Shown here piece after piece: positions 1 through 7,160 of a stretch of DNA of 9,194 bases. Numbering within the stretch: position 1 is the stretch's first letter; each line of letters begins with the position of its first letter. This DNA comes from Treponema sp. UBA3649 (GTDB lineage: Bacteria > Spirochaetota > Spirochaetia > Treponematales > Treponemataceae): NCBI GenBank assembly GCA_002373325.1, contig DFKI01000055.1:1-9194 (forward strand), read 5' to 3'. The position numbers and the translations under genes are program-made. The notes under the pieces were generated by a model. That model saw nothing but the letters and a program-made list of their open reading frames with translations. It was not told the origin of the DNA and searched no databases.

Positions 1-20
1 GTGCTTGACACGGGAATCTC
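1..20 (+). repeat. Partial copy of a dispersed hairpin (REP-like) repeat
   Basis: This is the 3' two thirds of the 30-nt element seen complete at 7161-7190; the 5' arm is cut off by the window edge. The conserved loop CTTGA and the end AATCTC are present, followed by TAAC as at 7191-7194. One arm base differs from the 7161 copy (G at 14 instead of C), so the missing partner base should be C if the stem is maintained. Confidence 0.6.
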
Positions 21-29
21 TAACCGAAA

Positions 30-59
30 GAGATTGTCGGATCAAGTCCGACAATGACA
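30..59 (-). repeat. Hairpin (REP-like) repeat, inverted copy
   Basis: This is a complete 30-nt copy on the minus strand, with a 9-bp stem (ATTGTCGGA/TCCGACAAT) and a 5-nt loop (CTTGA on the minus strand). It differs from the 7161-7190 copy at six positions, which make up three compensated base pairs. It faces the partial copy at 1-20 across a 9-nt spacer, giving a head-to-head pair like a bacterial interspersed mosaic element. It ends 6 bp before the -35 box of pyrE. There is no U-tract, so it is not a standard terminator. Confidence 0.7.
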
Positions 60-65
60 TGAACG

Positions 66-94
66 TTTACAAAGGAGTGCAAATCTGATAAGAT
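66..94 (+). promoter_or_regulatory. Promoter of pyrE
   Basis: The -35 box TTTACA (66-71, 5 of 6 consensus) is followed by a 17-nt spacer and the -10 box TAAGAT (89-94), preceded by TG at 86-87 as in an extended -10. The predicted transcription start is at about 101-102, on or next to the pyrE ATG, so the mRNA would be leaderless or nearly so. An AAAGGAG at 71-77 resembles a Shine-Dalgarno but lies 24 nt before the ATG and overlaps the promoter spacer, so it is unlikely to work as one. Confidence 0.65.
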
Positions 95-101
95 AAAAGG
101 C

Positions 102-764
102 ATGGAACAGTACAAGAAAGATTTTATTGATTTTATGGTTCAGAGCCAGGTGCTCAAATTCGGATCCTTCACATTGAAAAGCGGAAGGCAGTCACCATTT
201 TTTATGAACGCGGGAGGCTACGTTACAGGAAGCCAGCTCTCAAAGCTCGGTGAATATTACGCAAAGGCCATCCACGAGAATTTCGGCGATGATTTTGACG
301 TGCTTTTCGGTCCCGCATACAAGGGCATCCCGCTGAGCGTCGCAACCGTAATCGCCTACAGCAAATTGTACGGAAAGGAAATCCGCTATTGCTCCAACAG
401 AAAGGAAGCGAAGGACCACGGCGCAGACAAGGGACTTCTTTTGGGAAGCGACATAAAGGACGGCGACAGGGTTGTAATCATTGAGGACGTGACCACATCA
501 GGAAAATCCATCGAGGAGACCTACCCCATCGTGGCATCCCAGGGCAAGGTCAAAATCGTCGGGGAGATTGTGAGTCTGAACCGCATGGAAAAAGCCTTGG
601 ACTCAGACAAGAGCGCGCTTGACATAATCACCGAAAAATACGGATTCCCCGCCATTGCCATCGTCACAATGAAAGAAGTCGTGGAGCATCTTTCCGGCAG
701 CGTAATCACCGACGAGCTCAAAAAAGAGATAGACGCATATTATGCCAAATGGGGAGCAAAATAG
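102..764 (+). CDS. pyrE: Orotate phosphoribosyltransferase
   Basis: This cytosolic enzyme of de novo pyrimidine synthesis joins orotate to PRPP, giving orotidine monophosphate and pyrophosphate. The 220-residue length is normal for the family. The N-terminal LKSGRQSPFF (residues 25-34) matches the family signature. The flexible catalytic loop RKEAKDHG lies at 100-107 and includes the Lys and His that contact PRPP. The PRPP-binding motif VVIIEDVTTSGKS lies at 124-136. The ATG at 102 is chosen because the protein then begins as homologues do, and because the only upstream in-frame sequence is a short run back to a stop at 60-62 with no ATG, GTG or TTG. It has no properly spaced Shine-Dalgarno, and the promoter places the transcript start at about the ATG. 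It ends 4 bp from the stop of the convergent downstream gene, with no terminator between them. Confidence 0.96.
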   Translation: MEQYKKDFIDFMVQSQVLKFGSFTLKSGRQSPFFMNAGGYVTGSQLSKLGEYYAKAIHENFGDDFDVLFGPAYKGIPLSVATVIAYSKLYGKEIRYCSNRKEAKDHGADKGLLLGSDIKDGDRVVIIEDVTTSGKSIEETYPIVASQGKVKIVGEIVSLNRMEKALDSDKSALDIITEKYGFPAIAIVTMKEVVEHLSGSVITDELKKEIDAYYAKWGAK

Positions 765-768
765 GAGA

Positions 769-2340
769 TTATTTCACAAAACGCTCAATCCTGCACTCGT
801 GTTTTTTTGTCCCGGTGTCATAATTCACGCCAACAAAAAGAATGCCGCCTTGCCAGTTACCGAGCAGATCAAAATATTTTTTCGTCTTGATTTGCTCCAG
901 GGCCTTGCTTGCAGAGCTGTTATATTTTAGCTCGACAATCAGCACGTCCTTTGTTTTATCGAACGGGATGTACACAATGTCAGCGCAACCGTTGCCGGTC
1001 GGAAGTTCCTTTGCGATGATGTAAGAGTTCATAGCGTATATGTGCAGGGCATATTCATTATTATAATTTCTGTAGGAAGTGACATGCCTGTGTGCGGAAT
1101 CAAGCCCCTCCTCAACAGCTTTTTCGTTCATGGCGATTGTGTCGTTCAGAAGTTTTTCGGAATCCAGAATTATTCTGTTCGTCTCACTGTAATCAGGAGT
1201 GTTTTTTATCACGCGCTTCCATTCCTCATAAATCTCCCGGTTCGGAATATAGCACCTTCCTTCGTCTTCATCATACGCAAGATACCCCAGGTGAATCAGA
1301 TATGTGAAGATTGTATCCCTGTTTTTAAATCCAGTCATTGTATTGTCGTATTCCTCAACATCAAGGGACACATGTTCTCCGCACATCATCGAAATTACAT
1401 CTTCCTTCGTGCCGGCAAAATTCATGCGTATTTTTTCCGCAACGACCTCATAACTTGATGTCGCGCTCCAGTAGGATTTGAACCTTCCTCTCTGAACAGC
1501 TTTTATGACGGCTTGCGGATTATAGATTTCAAATTCCTGAAGTTGATATCCGTCATACCAACTTTTGCACTCCTCAAAATCGCATTGATATTTTTCGCAG
1601 AGACTTTTTACCTCATCGGTCGTAAATCCCGTGTACTCCGCAAAGTTCCCGGCATCAAGCATGGTGATTTCATCAAAAGTGTTTAGCTTTGACTGAATTT
1701 TGTCCCGCATAATCGGAAGTATTCCCGTGAGATATGCAAGTGAAATGGCAGGCTTAAGCTCCTCGTTCTTAAAAAGAGAGTTGAGGAAAGCAAGATAGAT
1801 TTCAAATTCTTTGACATCAGCCCTCTCGCGTATCAACACATCGTATTCGTCGATTACGATGATGAAGGTCTCTCCTTTCTGCGAATAAACCTTCTGTATG
1901 TAATCGGAAACAGAGGTCTCCGCAAATTTTACGTCCGGAAATTCCGAGGTGAATTCGGAGCAGATTTTTTTCGAAAAAAAACTGACGAAACTGTGTCCTT
2001 CTTTTTCCGCATCACTAAGTCCAATCCAGTTGCCGTAAAGTGCATTTAAATCCAGTTTCACCACATTGAACTTATTCAAATTCTTTTCAAAGGATTCTGA
2101 TTTTGAAATCTTATACGGCTCAAAAAGTTTTTCCGAATCCGCACCCCTGGAGTAATAGGCACAAAGCATATTACCTGCGATGGATTTTCCAAAACGGCGT
2201 GGACGAGAAAGACAGATGAATTTGGAGCCGGGTCTGTTTAAGCGTCTGTTGGTTTCTTCAATGAGAAGTGTTTTATCAACATAGATTTCTTCCGTCTGCA
2301 AGCGGAAATTCTCATTGCCCGGATTCAGATAAATTCCCAT
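769..2340 (-). CDS. AAA-ATPase_like / PD-(D/E)XK nuclease family protein
   Basis: This 523-residue protein has the two-part architecture of Pfam AAA-ATPase_like plus PDDEXK_9 (DUF1703). The start MGIYLNPGNENF is typical of the family and fixes the ATG. A P-loop variant SRPRRFGKS lies at 45-53 and a Walker B strand FIIVIDEYD at 159-167. Near the C-terminus are the spaced residues expected of a PD-(D/E)XK fold: Asp454, Glu470-Leu-Lys472 and Gln483. No signal peptide or membrane segment is seen. The family is often multicopy in gut anaerobes and spirochaetes; its role is not established, although nuclease or mobile-element functions have been suggested from the fold. It is transcribed alone, with its own extended -10 box only 6 nt from the ATG and no Shine-Dalgarno, so the mRNA is probably leaderless. 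It converges on pyrE. Confidence 0.9.
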   Translation of the reverse strand: MGIYLNPGNENFRLQTEEIYVDKTLLIEETNRRLNRPGSKFICLSRPRRFGKSIAGNMLCAYYSRGADSEKLFEPYKISKSESFEKNLNKFNVVKLDLNALYGNWIGLSDAEKEGHSFVSFFSKKICSEFTSEFPDVKFAETSVSDYIQKVYSQKGETFIIVIDEYDVLIRERADVKEFEIYLAFLNSLFKNEELKPAISLAYLTGILPIMRDKIQSKLNTFDEITMLDAGNFAEYTGFTTDEVKSLCEKYQCDFEECKSWYDGYQLQEFEIYNPQAVIKAVQRGRFKSYWSATSSYEVVAEKIRMNFAGTKEDVISMMCGEHVSLDVEEYDNTMTGFKNRDTIFTYLIHLGYLAYDEDEGRCYIPNREIYEEWKRVIKNTPDYSETNRIILDSEKLLNDTIAMNEKAVEEGLDSAHRHVTSYRNYNNEYALHIYAMNSYIIAKELPTGNGCADIVYIPFDKTKDVLIVELKYNSSASKALEQIKTKKYFDLLGNWQGGILFVGVNYDTGTKKHECRIERFVK

Positions 2341-2346
2341 GTGCTC

Positions 2347-2355
2347 ATTATATCA
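2347..2355 (-). promoter_or_regulatory. Extended -10 promoter of the AAA-ATPase_like gene
   Basis: The minus strand reads TGATATAAT, a perfect TATAAT (2352-2347) with the TG of an extended -10. No good -35 hexamer exists at 16-18 nt spacing, which fits an extended -10 promoter. Seven bases downstream of the last -10 base is 2340, the A of the ATG start, so a leaderless transcript is predicted. Confidence 0.6.
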
Positions 2356-2393
2356 CAATGCAGAACGATTATCTATAGTTTTTCTTTTCAACA

Positions 2394-2411
2394 AATTTCG
2401 GATCCGAAATT
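2394..2411. repeat. 18-bp perfect palindrome at the end of the channel/ATPase operon
   Basis: AATTTCGGATCCGAAATT is perfectly self-complementary and overlaps the first base of the TGA stop of the HerA-like gene. On the minus-strand mRNA it could form a 7-bp stem with a 4-nt loop, but only a weak TTTGTT follows, so it is at best a poor Rho-independent terminator. It could also be a protein-binding site between the operon end and the AAA-ATPase_like promoter. Confidence 0.45.
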
Positions 2412-4102
2412 CATTTCCCGGAAAAGAGCGTGCTGAAAAGTCCCCTTGCCAAACTTGAGCCGAGGTTCCCTCCCATTTTCTTTCCGAGCGAGCCCAAAGA
2501 TGAGCCGACGCTTTTTCCAAGTTCACGTCCAAGAGATCCCACGGCAGAACGACCGGCAGATTTTACGGGAGAAGATTTTGATGATTTCCCGGACGCTGCT
2601 TTGGAAGTTTGTCCCGCGGGTTTTGGAGAGCTGGAAGCGGAGGCTGCGTTTTTCTCGGCATTTTTCCGCATGAGAAATTCCTCCGTCTTTGTCATGGGTC
2701 TTTTGACGGCAGGTTTTTCCTCTGCCTGATTTGATTGAGCCAAATTATTTTCAGGAGCAGTGTTTTCCTCCTCATTTACATCCTGAGCCGTATCCGACTC
2801 TGCATCCATTCCACGGCGGCTTAAAAATTCATAAGCTGAGTCCGGGTCGAACGCAACGGAATATTTTTCATAAAGCGCGGATGATTTTATGGAGGATTCC
2901 CTTGTTCCGGCATCAATGCTTCCCATAAAACTCTGCGGCGGAAGTATGCCCACCTTCTGAGCCACGGTCGGGATTCCTTTTTCATCAAGGACAGAAACCA
3001 CAGCCTCTCCGGTTCCAAGCCCCTGCAATGTGTCGTAAGTGTTGAACGCGGGATTCACACGGAATGACTCCGCGGCGGCTTTTACCGCTTTTTGATCCGC
3101 AGGAGTATAGGCCCGAAGCCCATGCACGATTTTATTTCCGAGCTGTGAAAGAACCCCGTCAGGAATGTCGCGCGGATTTTGAGTCACAAAATAAATGCCG
3201 ATTCCCTTTGAGCGTATAAGTTTTACCACCTGCTCGATTTTTTCAACCAGGGCTTTCGGCGCGTCCTTAAAAAGCAAGTGAGCCTCATCGAAGAAAAAGA
3301 CCATCTTGGGTTTGTCCATGTCCCCCACCTCGGGAAGATTTTCGAACATCTCCGAGAGCATCCAGAGCAGAAAAGTGGAATAGAGTTTCGTGTTGCTGAT
3401 TAAGGACTGGCTGTCCAAAATCTGAATCATGCCGCGACCGTCAGAGTCAGTCGTGAACCAGTCGCTTATGTTCAGGGCAGTCTCTCCGAAAAAAGTCTCT
3501 CCACCGGCAAGCTCCAAAGCCACAATCGAGCGGACAATGGTTGCTATGGAAGTGCTGCTCATGTTGCCGTAATCGTTGGCAAAATCCTTCGCGTTTTCGT
3601 TGATGAAACCGAGCAGAGCCTTCAGATCCTTCGTGTCCACCAAAAGCAGATTGTTGTCATCGGCGATTTTAAATGCGATGGTGAGTATGTCGCTCTGCAA
3701 GTCGTTCAGTCCCATGATGCGGGAAAGAAGAAGCGGTCCCATTTCAGAAACGGTCGTCCTCAGCTGGATTCCGTTTTTTCCGAAAAGGTCCCAGAAAGTC
3801 ACGGGGTAAGGTCGGTAGGAAAAACCTGAGTCTGAGAGCCCGAATCTTTTAATCCTCTCCTGCATGTTCTGGGAATCAGCCCCAGCCTTCACCATGCCGG
3901 CCAAATCACCCTTCACGTCGGCAAGAAAAACGGGAACACCCATGTCGCTGAAGGATTCCGCAAGCACTTTCAAAGTAACAGTCTTTCCGGTACCGGTCGC
4001 ACCCGCAATCAGTCCATGCCTGTTCGCCATCTTTGGAATAATGCGGCATTTTTCCCCGGAGTCCATCTCGCTCGCAAACCAAATCAGATTATTTTCTACC
4101 AT
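2411..4102 (-). CDS. HerA/YjgR-like P-loop ATPase (DUF853 family)
   Basis: This is a 563-residue predicted ATPase of the DUF853 group (E. coli YjgR type), within the HerA/FtsK-like P-loop superfamily. Walker A GATGTGKT lies at 34-41, followed by FLADVKGDL (59-67). Walker B MVFFFDEAH lies at 267-275, and the VTQNPRDIPD and QLGNKIVHGLRAYTP segments typical of the family follow. The last ~120 residues are an acidic stretch, then an S/K/A-rich linker, then a glycine-rich tail (517-563) of repeated SLGx and SVGS units. The cellular role of the family is poorly known; DNA or protein translocation is a guess from the fold. The ATG at 4102 is preferred to the GTG at 4132, which overlaps the upstream stop, because AAGGGGG lies about 10 nt before the ATG and nothing similar precedes the GTG. 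It is the last gene of a four-gene operon, 26 nt after the CNBD gene. Confidence 0.9.
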   Translation of the reverse strand: MVENNLIWFASEMDSGEKCRIIPKMANRHGLIAGATGTGKTVTLKVLAESFSDMGVPVFLADVKGDLAGMVKAGADSQNMQERIKRFGLSDSGFSYRPYPVTFWDLFGKNGIQLRTTVSEMGPLLLSRIMGLNDLQSDILTIAFKIADDNNLLLVDTKDLKALLGFINENAKDFANDYGNMSSTSIATIVRSIVALELAGGETFFGETALNISDWFTTDSDGRGMIQILDSQSLISNTKLYSTFLLWMLSEMFENLPEVGDMDKPKMVFFFDEAHLLFKDAPKALVEKIEQVVKLIRSKGIGIYFVTQNPRDIPDGVLSQLGNKIVHGLRAYTPADQKAVKAAAESFRVNPAFNTYDTLQGLGTGEAVVSVLDEKGIPTVAQKVGILPPQSFMGSIDAGTRESSIKSSALYEKYSVAFDPDSAYEFLSRRGMDAESDTAQDVNEEENTAPENNLAQSNQAEEKPAVKRPMTKTEEFLMRKNAEKNAASASSSPKPAGQTSKAASGKSSKSSPVKSAGRSAVGSLGRELGKSVGSSLGSLGKKMGGNLGSSLARGLFSTLFSGK

Positions 4103-4128
4103 AAATATGCAGCCCCCTTCGCCGCTTG

Positions 4129-4644
4129 TCACACGCCGATTTCAATCTCGTTGCAAAGAGCCTCGTACAAAATGGCCTTGTCCTTGTTGGTCTCACGGAT
4201 TGTGTTTGCAAGTCTCCTCGCAAGAACCGCAAGAACCCTGTAACCAAGAATGGGCTCGGAGTCGCAGATTTCAAGAAACTTTTTTCCAGAGATGGTCAGC
4301 GTCGTACATTCGGTCTTTGCCGTTACGGTTGCCGTTCGCTCATCGTTACTGATGATTGAGGTCTCTCCAAAAAAGATGTTCTGCTCGGAGTTGAGAGTCG
4401 CAAGTGCAATCACATCTCCTGCGGGAGTGCCTCTCGTAATCAAAACTTGTCCCTCATACAAAATGTAGAATGAGTCGCCGACCTCACCTTCCTTGATGAT
4501 TGTTTTTCCAGCCTTGAATTTCTGCACCGAAAGATTGTCGTACACGGCTTTCAAAATGCGCTTGTCATCAGGATTTTCAATGTCAAAATCCGCAAAAAGC
4601 TGAATCTTTACCAGTTTGGGTAGAACCTGTTCAAATGAATCCAT
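4129..4644 (-). CDS. Stand-alone cyclic-nucleotide-binding domain protein
   Basis: This 171-residue soluble protein is essentially one cNMP-binding beta-roll followed by helices. The roll spans about residues 15-125: FKAGKTIIKEGEVGDSFYIL (43-62), then the phosphate-binding cassette with FGE at 92-94 and RTA at 103-105. These hold the Glu and Arg that contact ribose and cyclic phosphate in ligand-binding members, so the pocket looks intact. No helix-turn-helix follows; the C-terminal ~45 residues are helical and polar, so it is not an obvious CRP-type transcription factor. AGGTG lies just upstream of the ATG at 4644, and the gap from the preceding channel gene is 12 nt, implying co-translation. 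The plausible inference is a ligand sensor acting on the adjacent channels or ATPase. Which nucleotide it binds cannot be read from the sequence. Confidence 0.88.
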   Translation of the reverse strand: MDSFEQVLPKLVKIQLFADFDIENPDDKRILKAVYDNLSVQKFKAGKTIIKEGEVGDSFYILYEGQVLITRGTPAGDVIALATLNSEQNIFFGETSIISNDERTATVTAKTECTTLTISGKKFLEICDSEPILGYRVLAVLARRLANTIRETNKDKAILYEALCNEIEIGV

Positions 4645-4656
4645 CTTGCACCTGCC

Positions 4657-5856
4657 TTACGCTTCGTTTCTTCCGCGCACATAAATCGCCTTGGAATTTT
4701 TCGGGACCACAAAATCATTCGGGGGAGTAAGCAGAGGATCGTTGCTCACAAGATTTTTTACTTTCTGCAAACTTCCGATAATCGCATTGATGTTCGGATT
4801 TTTCTGTGCCTCACGGATTGCCTCCATTCGCCTCAAGTGGAAATTTCCTGAGTTCAAGAGCAGTCCCACAAGGATTCCATTTTTGCCCCTTGAATTCCAT
4901 GCAAAATCCTTGAGTTCCTTGTAAGTCTTTCCTATGAAATTTTCCGGCACATCCCCAATCAGGATTCCAGAATCAGCGTCGCTTATCAGTGCGTGAATCA
5001 CATTGCTGTATCCCTTTCCGCTCGATGCCGTTGCCAAAAGACTTCTCTCGTATTCCTGGGTCAAAATGATTTCGTCACAGTGGGCCATCTTCAAATGCTT
5101 TTCGAACTTCTCGCTGATTAATTCCGCCGCAATGTAAATTCCACGGCTCATGCTTTCCATCGTCAGAACCGCAAGAACTGTACGTGAGTCAATCTCCAGG
5201 TTTGAATAGGACTTTGATTTGTCCGAGATTACAAGAGCTCTCGATGCCTCGTGGATATATGCCCTGGTCAAAGTTGCCTCGTCGGTAAAATCTCCCGCCA
5301 CAAAATTCAAATCCTTGAACCGGGGGATGGAACGCAGCTGCTCAATCTGCTCGGGTGCCTCGTTTATCAAAACAATCATGTCGGGAGCGATGTCCGGATT
5401 TGATGCGAGCACGTTATCGACTATGTTCTCAAAACCGGGTCTCCATCCGCAAAGTAAAAAATGTCCTTTCATCTTATTCAATTTTTTTAACCCCTTGTCG
5501 TTTTTCATCTGAATATCAATAAACCAGGATGCGATTTTAGCCGTGATACAGCCGAAAAGCACCAGTCCCGTCATCAACATGGTCCAACCGGCGGCTCGTC
5601 CAGGAAGCGACTCACAGACGTACTCAAAATAGTTTGCGAAAACTGCGACGCACATAAACCAGAACGTGTCAAACTTTGTCTCGATTCCGCTGTCTGTCTT
5701 TGTCTCTGTATTGTAAATCACCACGCAGGCGACCAAAATCAAAAAGACAATTCCCATGCAGATGAGGGTAATCGGATCCTGTAAGCCGATTTTAATCTGC
5801 CTGAAAACGGACGCCTTTTTTCGTCCCTGCTTTTGCTTTTTCTTTTCTTTTCCCAT
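4657..5856 (-). CDS. Two-helix RCK-domain ion channel-like protein, second paralogue
   Basis: This 399-residue membrane protein has a Lys/Gln-rich N-terminus, TM1 at about 29-48, a pore helix from Phe62, TM2 at about 88-108, and a cytosolic RCK_N domain from Met129 (GHFLLCGWRPGF, the nucleotide-binding turn). It ends with a C-terminal RCK_C-like part, LTPPNDFVVPKNSKAIYVRG. The fold resembles MthK-type potassium channels, but the filter position reads FANYFEY (73-79) where TVGYGD is expected, so ion selectivity is uncertain. The SLPGR after the filter matches the usual TPLGR hinge. The ATG at 5856 is preferred to the GTG at 5880 because AGGGG lies just before it and the GTG lies inside the previous gene. 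It begins 10 nt after the stop of its paralogue, clearly a tandem duplication. A heteromeric channel is possible. Confidence 0.85.
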   Translation of the reverse strand: MGKEKKKQKQGRKKASVFRQIKIGLQDPITLICMGIVFLILVACVVIYNTETKTDSGIETKFDTFWFMCVAVFANYFEYVCESLPGRAAGWTMLMTGLVLFGCITAKIASWFIDIQMKNDKGLKKLNKMKGHFLLCGWRPGFENIVDNVLASNPDIAPDMIVLINEAPEQIEQLRSIPRFKDLNFVAGDFTDEATLTRAYIHEASRALVISDKSKSYSNLEIDSRTVLAVLTMESMSRGIYIAAELISEKFEKHLKMAHCDEIILTQEYERSLLATASSGKGYSNVIHALISDADSGILIGDVPENFIGKTYKELKDFAWNSRGKNGILVGLLLNSGNFHLRRMEAIREAQKNPNINAIIGSLQKVKNLVSNDPLLTPPNDFVVPKNSKAIYVRGRNEA

Positions 5857-5866
5857 AATGCAGCCC

Positions 5867-7015
5867 CTAGTGATTGGCACAAATCAAAATTGACTTTGCA
5901 TCTTTTGGAATTATAAAATCATCCGGAGGTGTGAGCATGGGAACATTGTAGGCTGATTCGAGATTCTGACCTTCCGAAGACTCAGCTGATTTTTTCGACT
6001 GCTGATTTCGTTTCGTGTTGAGCAAAAGTCCGACAAGCACCTCGTCGTTTTTCTCCGCCACATACGAAAGAAAATCCTTGTATTGTTTTCCGGCGAACGA
6101 ACCTGGTATGTCATCTATTATAATACCAGATTCCGCGTCTTCCCCGATGAGCGATTTAATCACATTGCTGTATCCCAATCCGCTTGATGCCGTTGCCAAA
6201 AGACCATGCTCGTATTCCTGGGTCAAAAGAATCTCATCGCAATGTGCGAGCTGCAAGTGCTCCTCGAATTTTTTGTCCATGATTTCCGCCGCAATGTAAA
6301 GCGATGGATTTTCATTTTTCAGGGCAAGAACCGCAAGTACCGTCTGGGAATCTGTCTCAAGTTCGGTCCGCTTTTTGGACTGATCGGAAATCACCAGGGC
6401 TCTCTGCGCCGTACTGATAAACGCACGTTTTAAAACAGCAGCGTCCGCAAAATCACCCGCGACATAATTCACGTCCTTGAACTGAAGCTGCGACTTCAAC
6501 TGCTCAATCTGGTCAGGAGCCTCGTTTACCAAAACAATCATGTCGGAGAGAATGTCAGGATTTGAATTCATCACCGCTTCCAAAATCTTGTCGAACCCTG
6601 GCCGCCAACCGCAAATAATAAAATGACCCTTCATGTTCCTTAGCTTTTTCAATCCCTTGTTTCCTTTCATCAATAAGTTCATAAATCCTGATGTGATTTT
6701 ACCGGTTATAAAACTGAACACAATCATTCCGAAGAGAAGAAGCACCAGAGATGCCATGCGTCCCGGAACCGATTTCACGTAATAGTCGAAGTATGCCGCT
6801 GAAACCGCAACGATCGTGTGCCAGATTGTGTCGAACCAGCCGTCAATGTCACTGTCCGTTCTACCTCCGGATTCAGTCAGGTAGACGACATAGGTTGCCA
6901 CACAGATTGATATGACGATGATTATGCCGATGTAAGTAAAGGGATTTGAAAAGATTCTCTTGATTTTCCTTTGCAAGGCTCCCTTGACTTTTTTGTGTTT
7001 TTTCCCTAATTTCAC
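5867..7015 (-). CDS. Two-helix RCK-domain ion channel-like protein, first paralogue
   Basis: This 382-residue protein has the same plan as its downstream neighbour: a basic N-terminus, TM1 (27-46), pore helix from Trp60, TM2 (about 87-105) and RCK_N from Met128 (GHFIICGWRPGF). The shared segment LLATASSGLGYSNVI is near the end of RCK_N, and LTPPDDFIIPKDAKSI lies near the C-terminus. The filter position reads SAAYFDY (72-78) in place of TVGYGD: only the Tyr and Asp are kept and both glycines are lost. Potassium channel family membership rests on topology and RCK similarity; conduction and selectivity are not implied. The start is GTG at 7015, supported by AAGGTG 4-5 nt upstream and a promoter about 18 nt upstream. 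It is the first gene of the operon. Alternatives are a non-selective channel or a membrane-anchored RCK sensor. Confidence 0.87.
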   Translation of the reverse strand: MKLGKKHKKVKGALQRKIKRIFSNPFTYIGIIIVISICVATYVVYLTESGGRTDSDIDGWFDTIWHTIVAVSAAYFDYYVKSVPGRMASLVLLLFGMIVFSFITGKITSGFMNLLMKGNKGLKKLRNMKGHFIICGWRPGFDKILEAVMNSNPDILSDMIVLVNEAPDQIEQLKSQLQFKDVNYVAGDFADAAVLKRAFISTAQRALVISDQSKKRTELETDSQTVLAVLALKNENPSLYIAAEIMDKKFEEHLQLAHCDEILLTQEYEHGLLATASSGLGYSNVIKSLIGEDAESGIIIDDIPGSFAGKQYKDFLSYVAEKNDEVLVGLLLNTKRNQQSKKSAESSEGQNLESAYNVPMLTPPDDFIIPKDAKSILICANH

Positions 7016-7032
7016 TTTTGCACCTTACTGAT

Positions 7033-7061
7033 ATTTTACCATAAAAAAAATCAGCCGTCAA
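7033..7061 (-). promoter_or_regulatory. Promoter of the channel/CNBD/HerA operon
   Basis: On the minus strand, TTGACG (7061-7056) is followed by a 17-nt spacer and TAAAAT (7038-7033), which is itself preceded by TGG as in an extended -10. The predicted start is at about 7026, giving a leader of about 11 nt that contains the AAGGTG Shine-Dalgarno. It is the best promoter in the window, and no other good one was seen before the downstream operon genes. Confidence 0.75.
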
Positions 7062-7097
7062 CTTTAGATGCCAAACATTTTTAATGACAGATTTACC

Positions 7098-7160
7098 CCT
7101 TTTTGCCGAGCCACAACCTGTCATTGCCGTGCTACAATCTGTCATTGCCGTGCTACAATC
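7098..7160 (+). repeat. 21-bp tandem repeats, truncated derivatives of the hairpin element
   Basis: Two identical 21-bp units (7119-7139 and 7140-7160) read TGTCATTGCCGTGCT then ACAATC. A diverged unit at 7098-7118 matches at about 14 of 21 positions. Each looks like the full element at 7161-7190 with most of its 3' hairpin arm deleted. An inverted 11-bp copy of the unit junction (AATGACAGATT) lies at 7083-7093. There are no variable spacers, so this is not a CRISPR array. Confidence 0.75.

Noticed and set aside
30..59. Terminator of a gene upstream of the window
   Set aside because: The hairpin has no following U-tract on either strand and belongs to the dispersed repeat family.
4103..4132. 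GTG start for the HerA-like gene overlapping the CNBD stop
   Set aside because: No Shine-Dalgarno precedes it, whereas the ATG at 4102 has AAGGGGG at suitable spacing.
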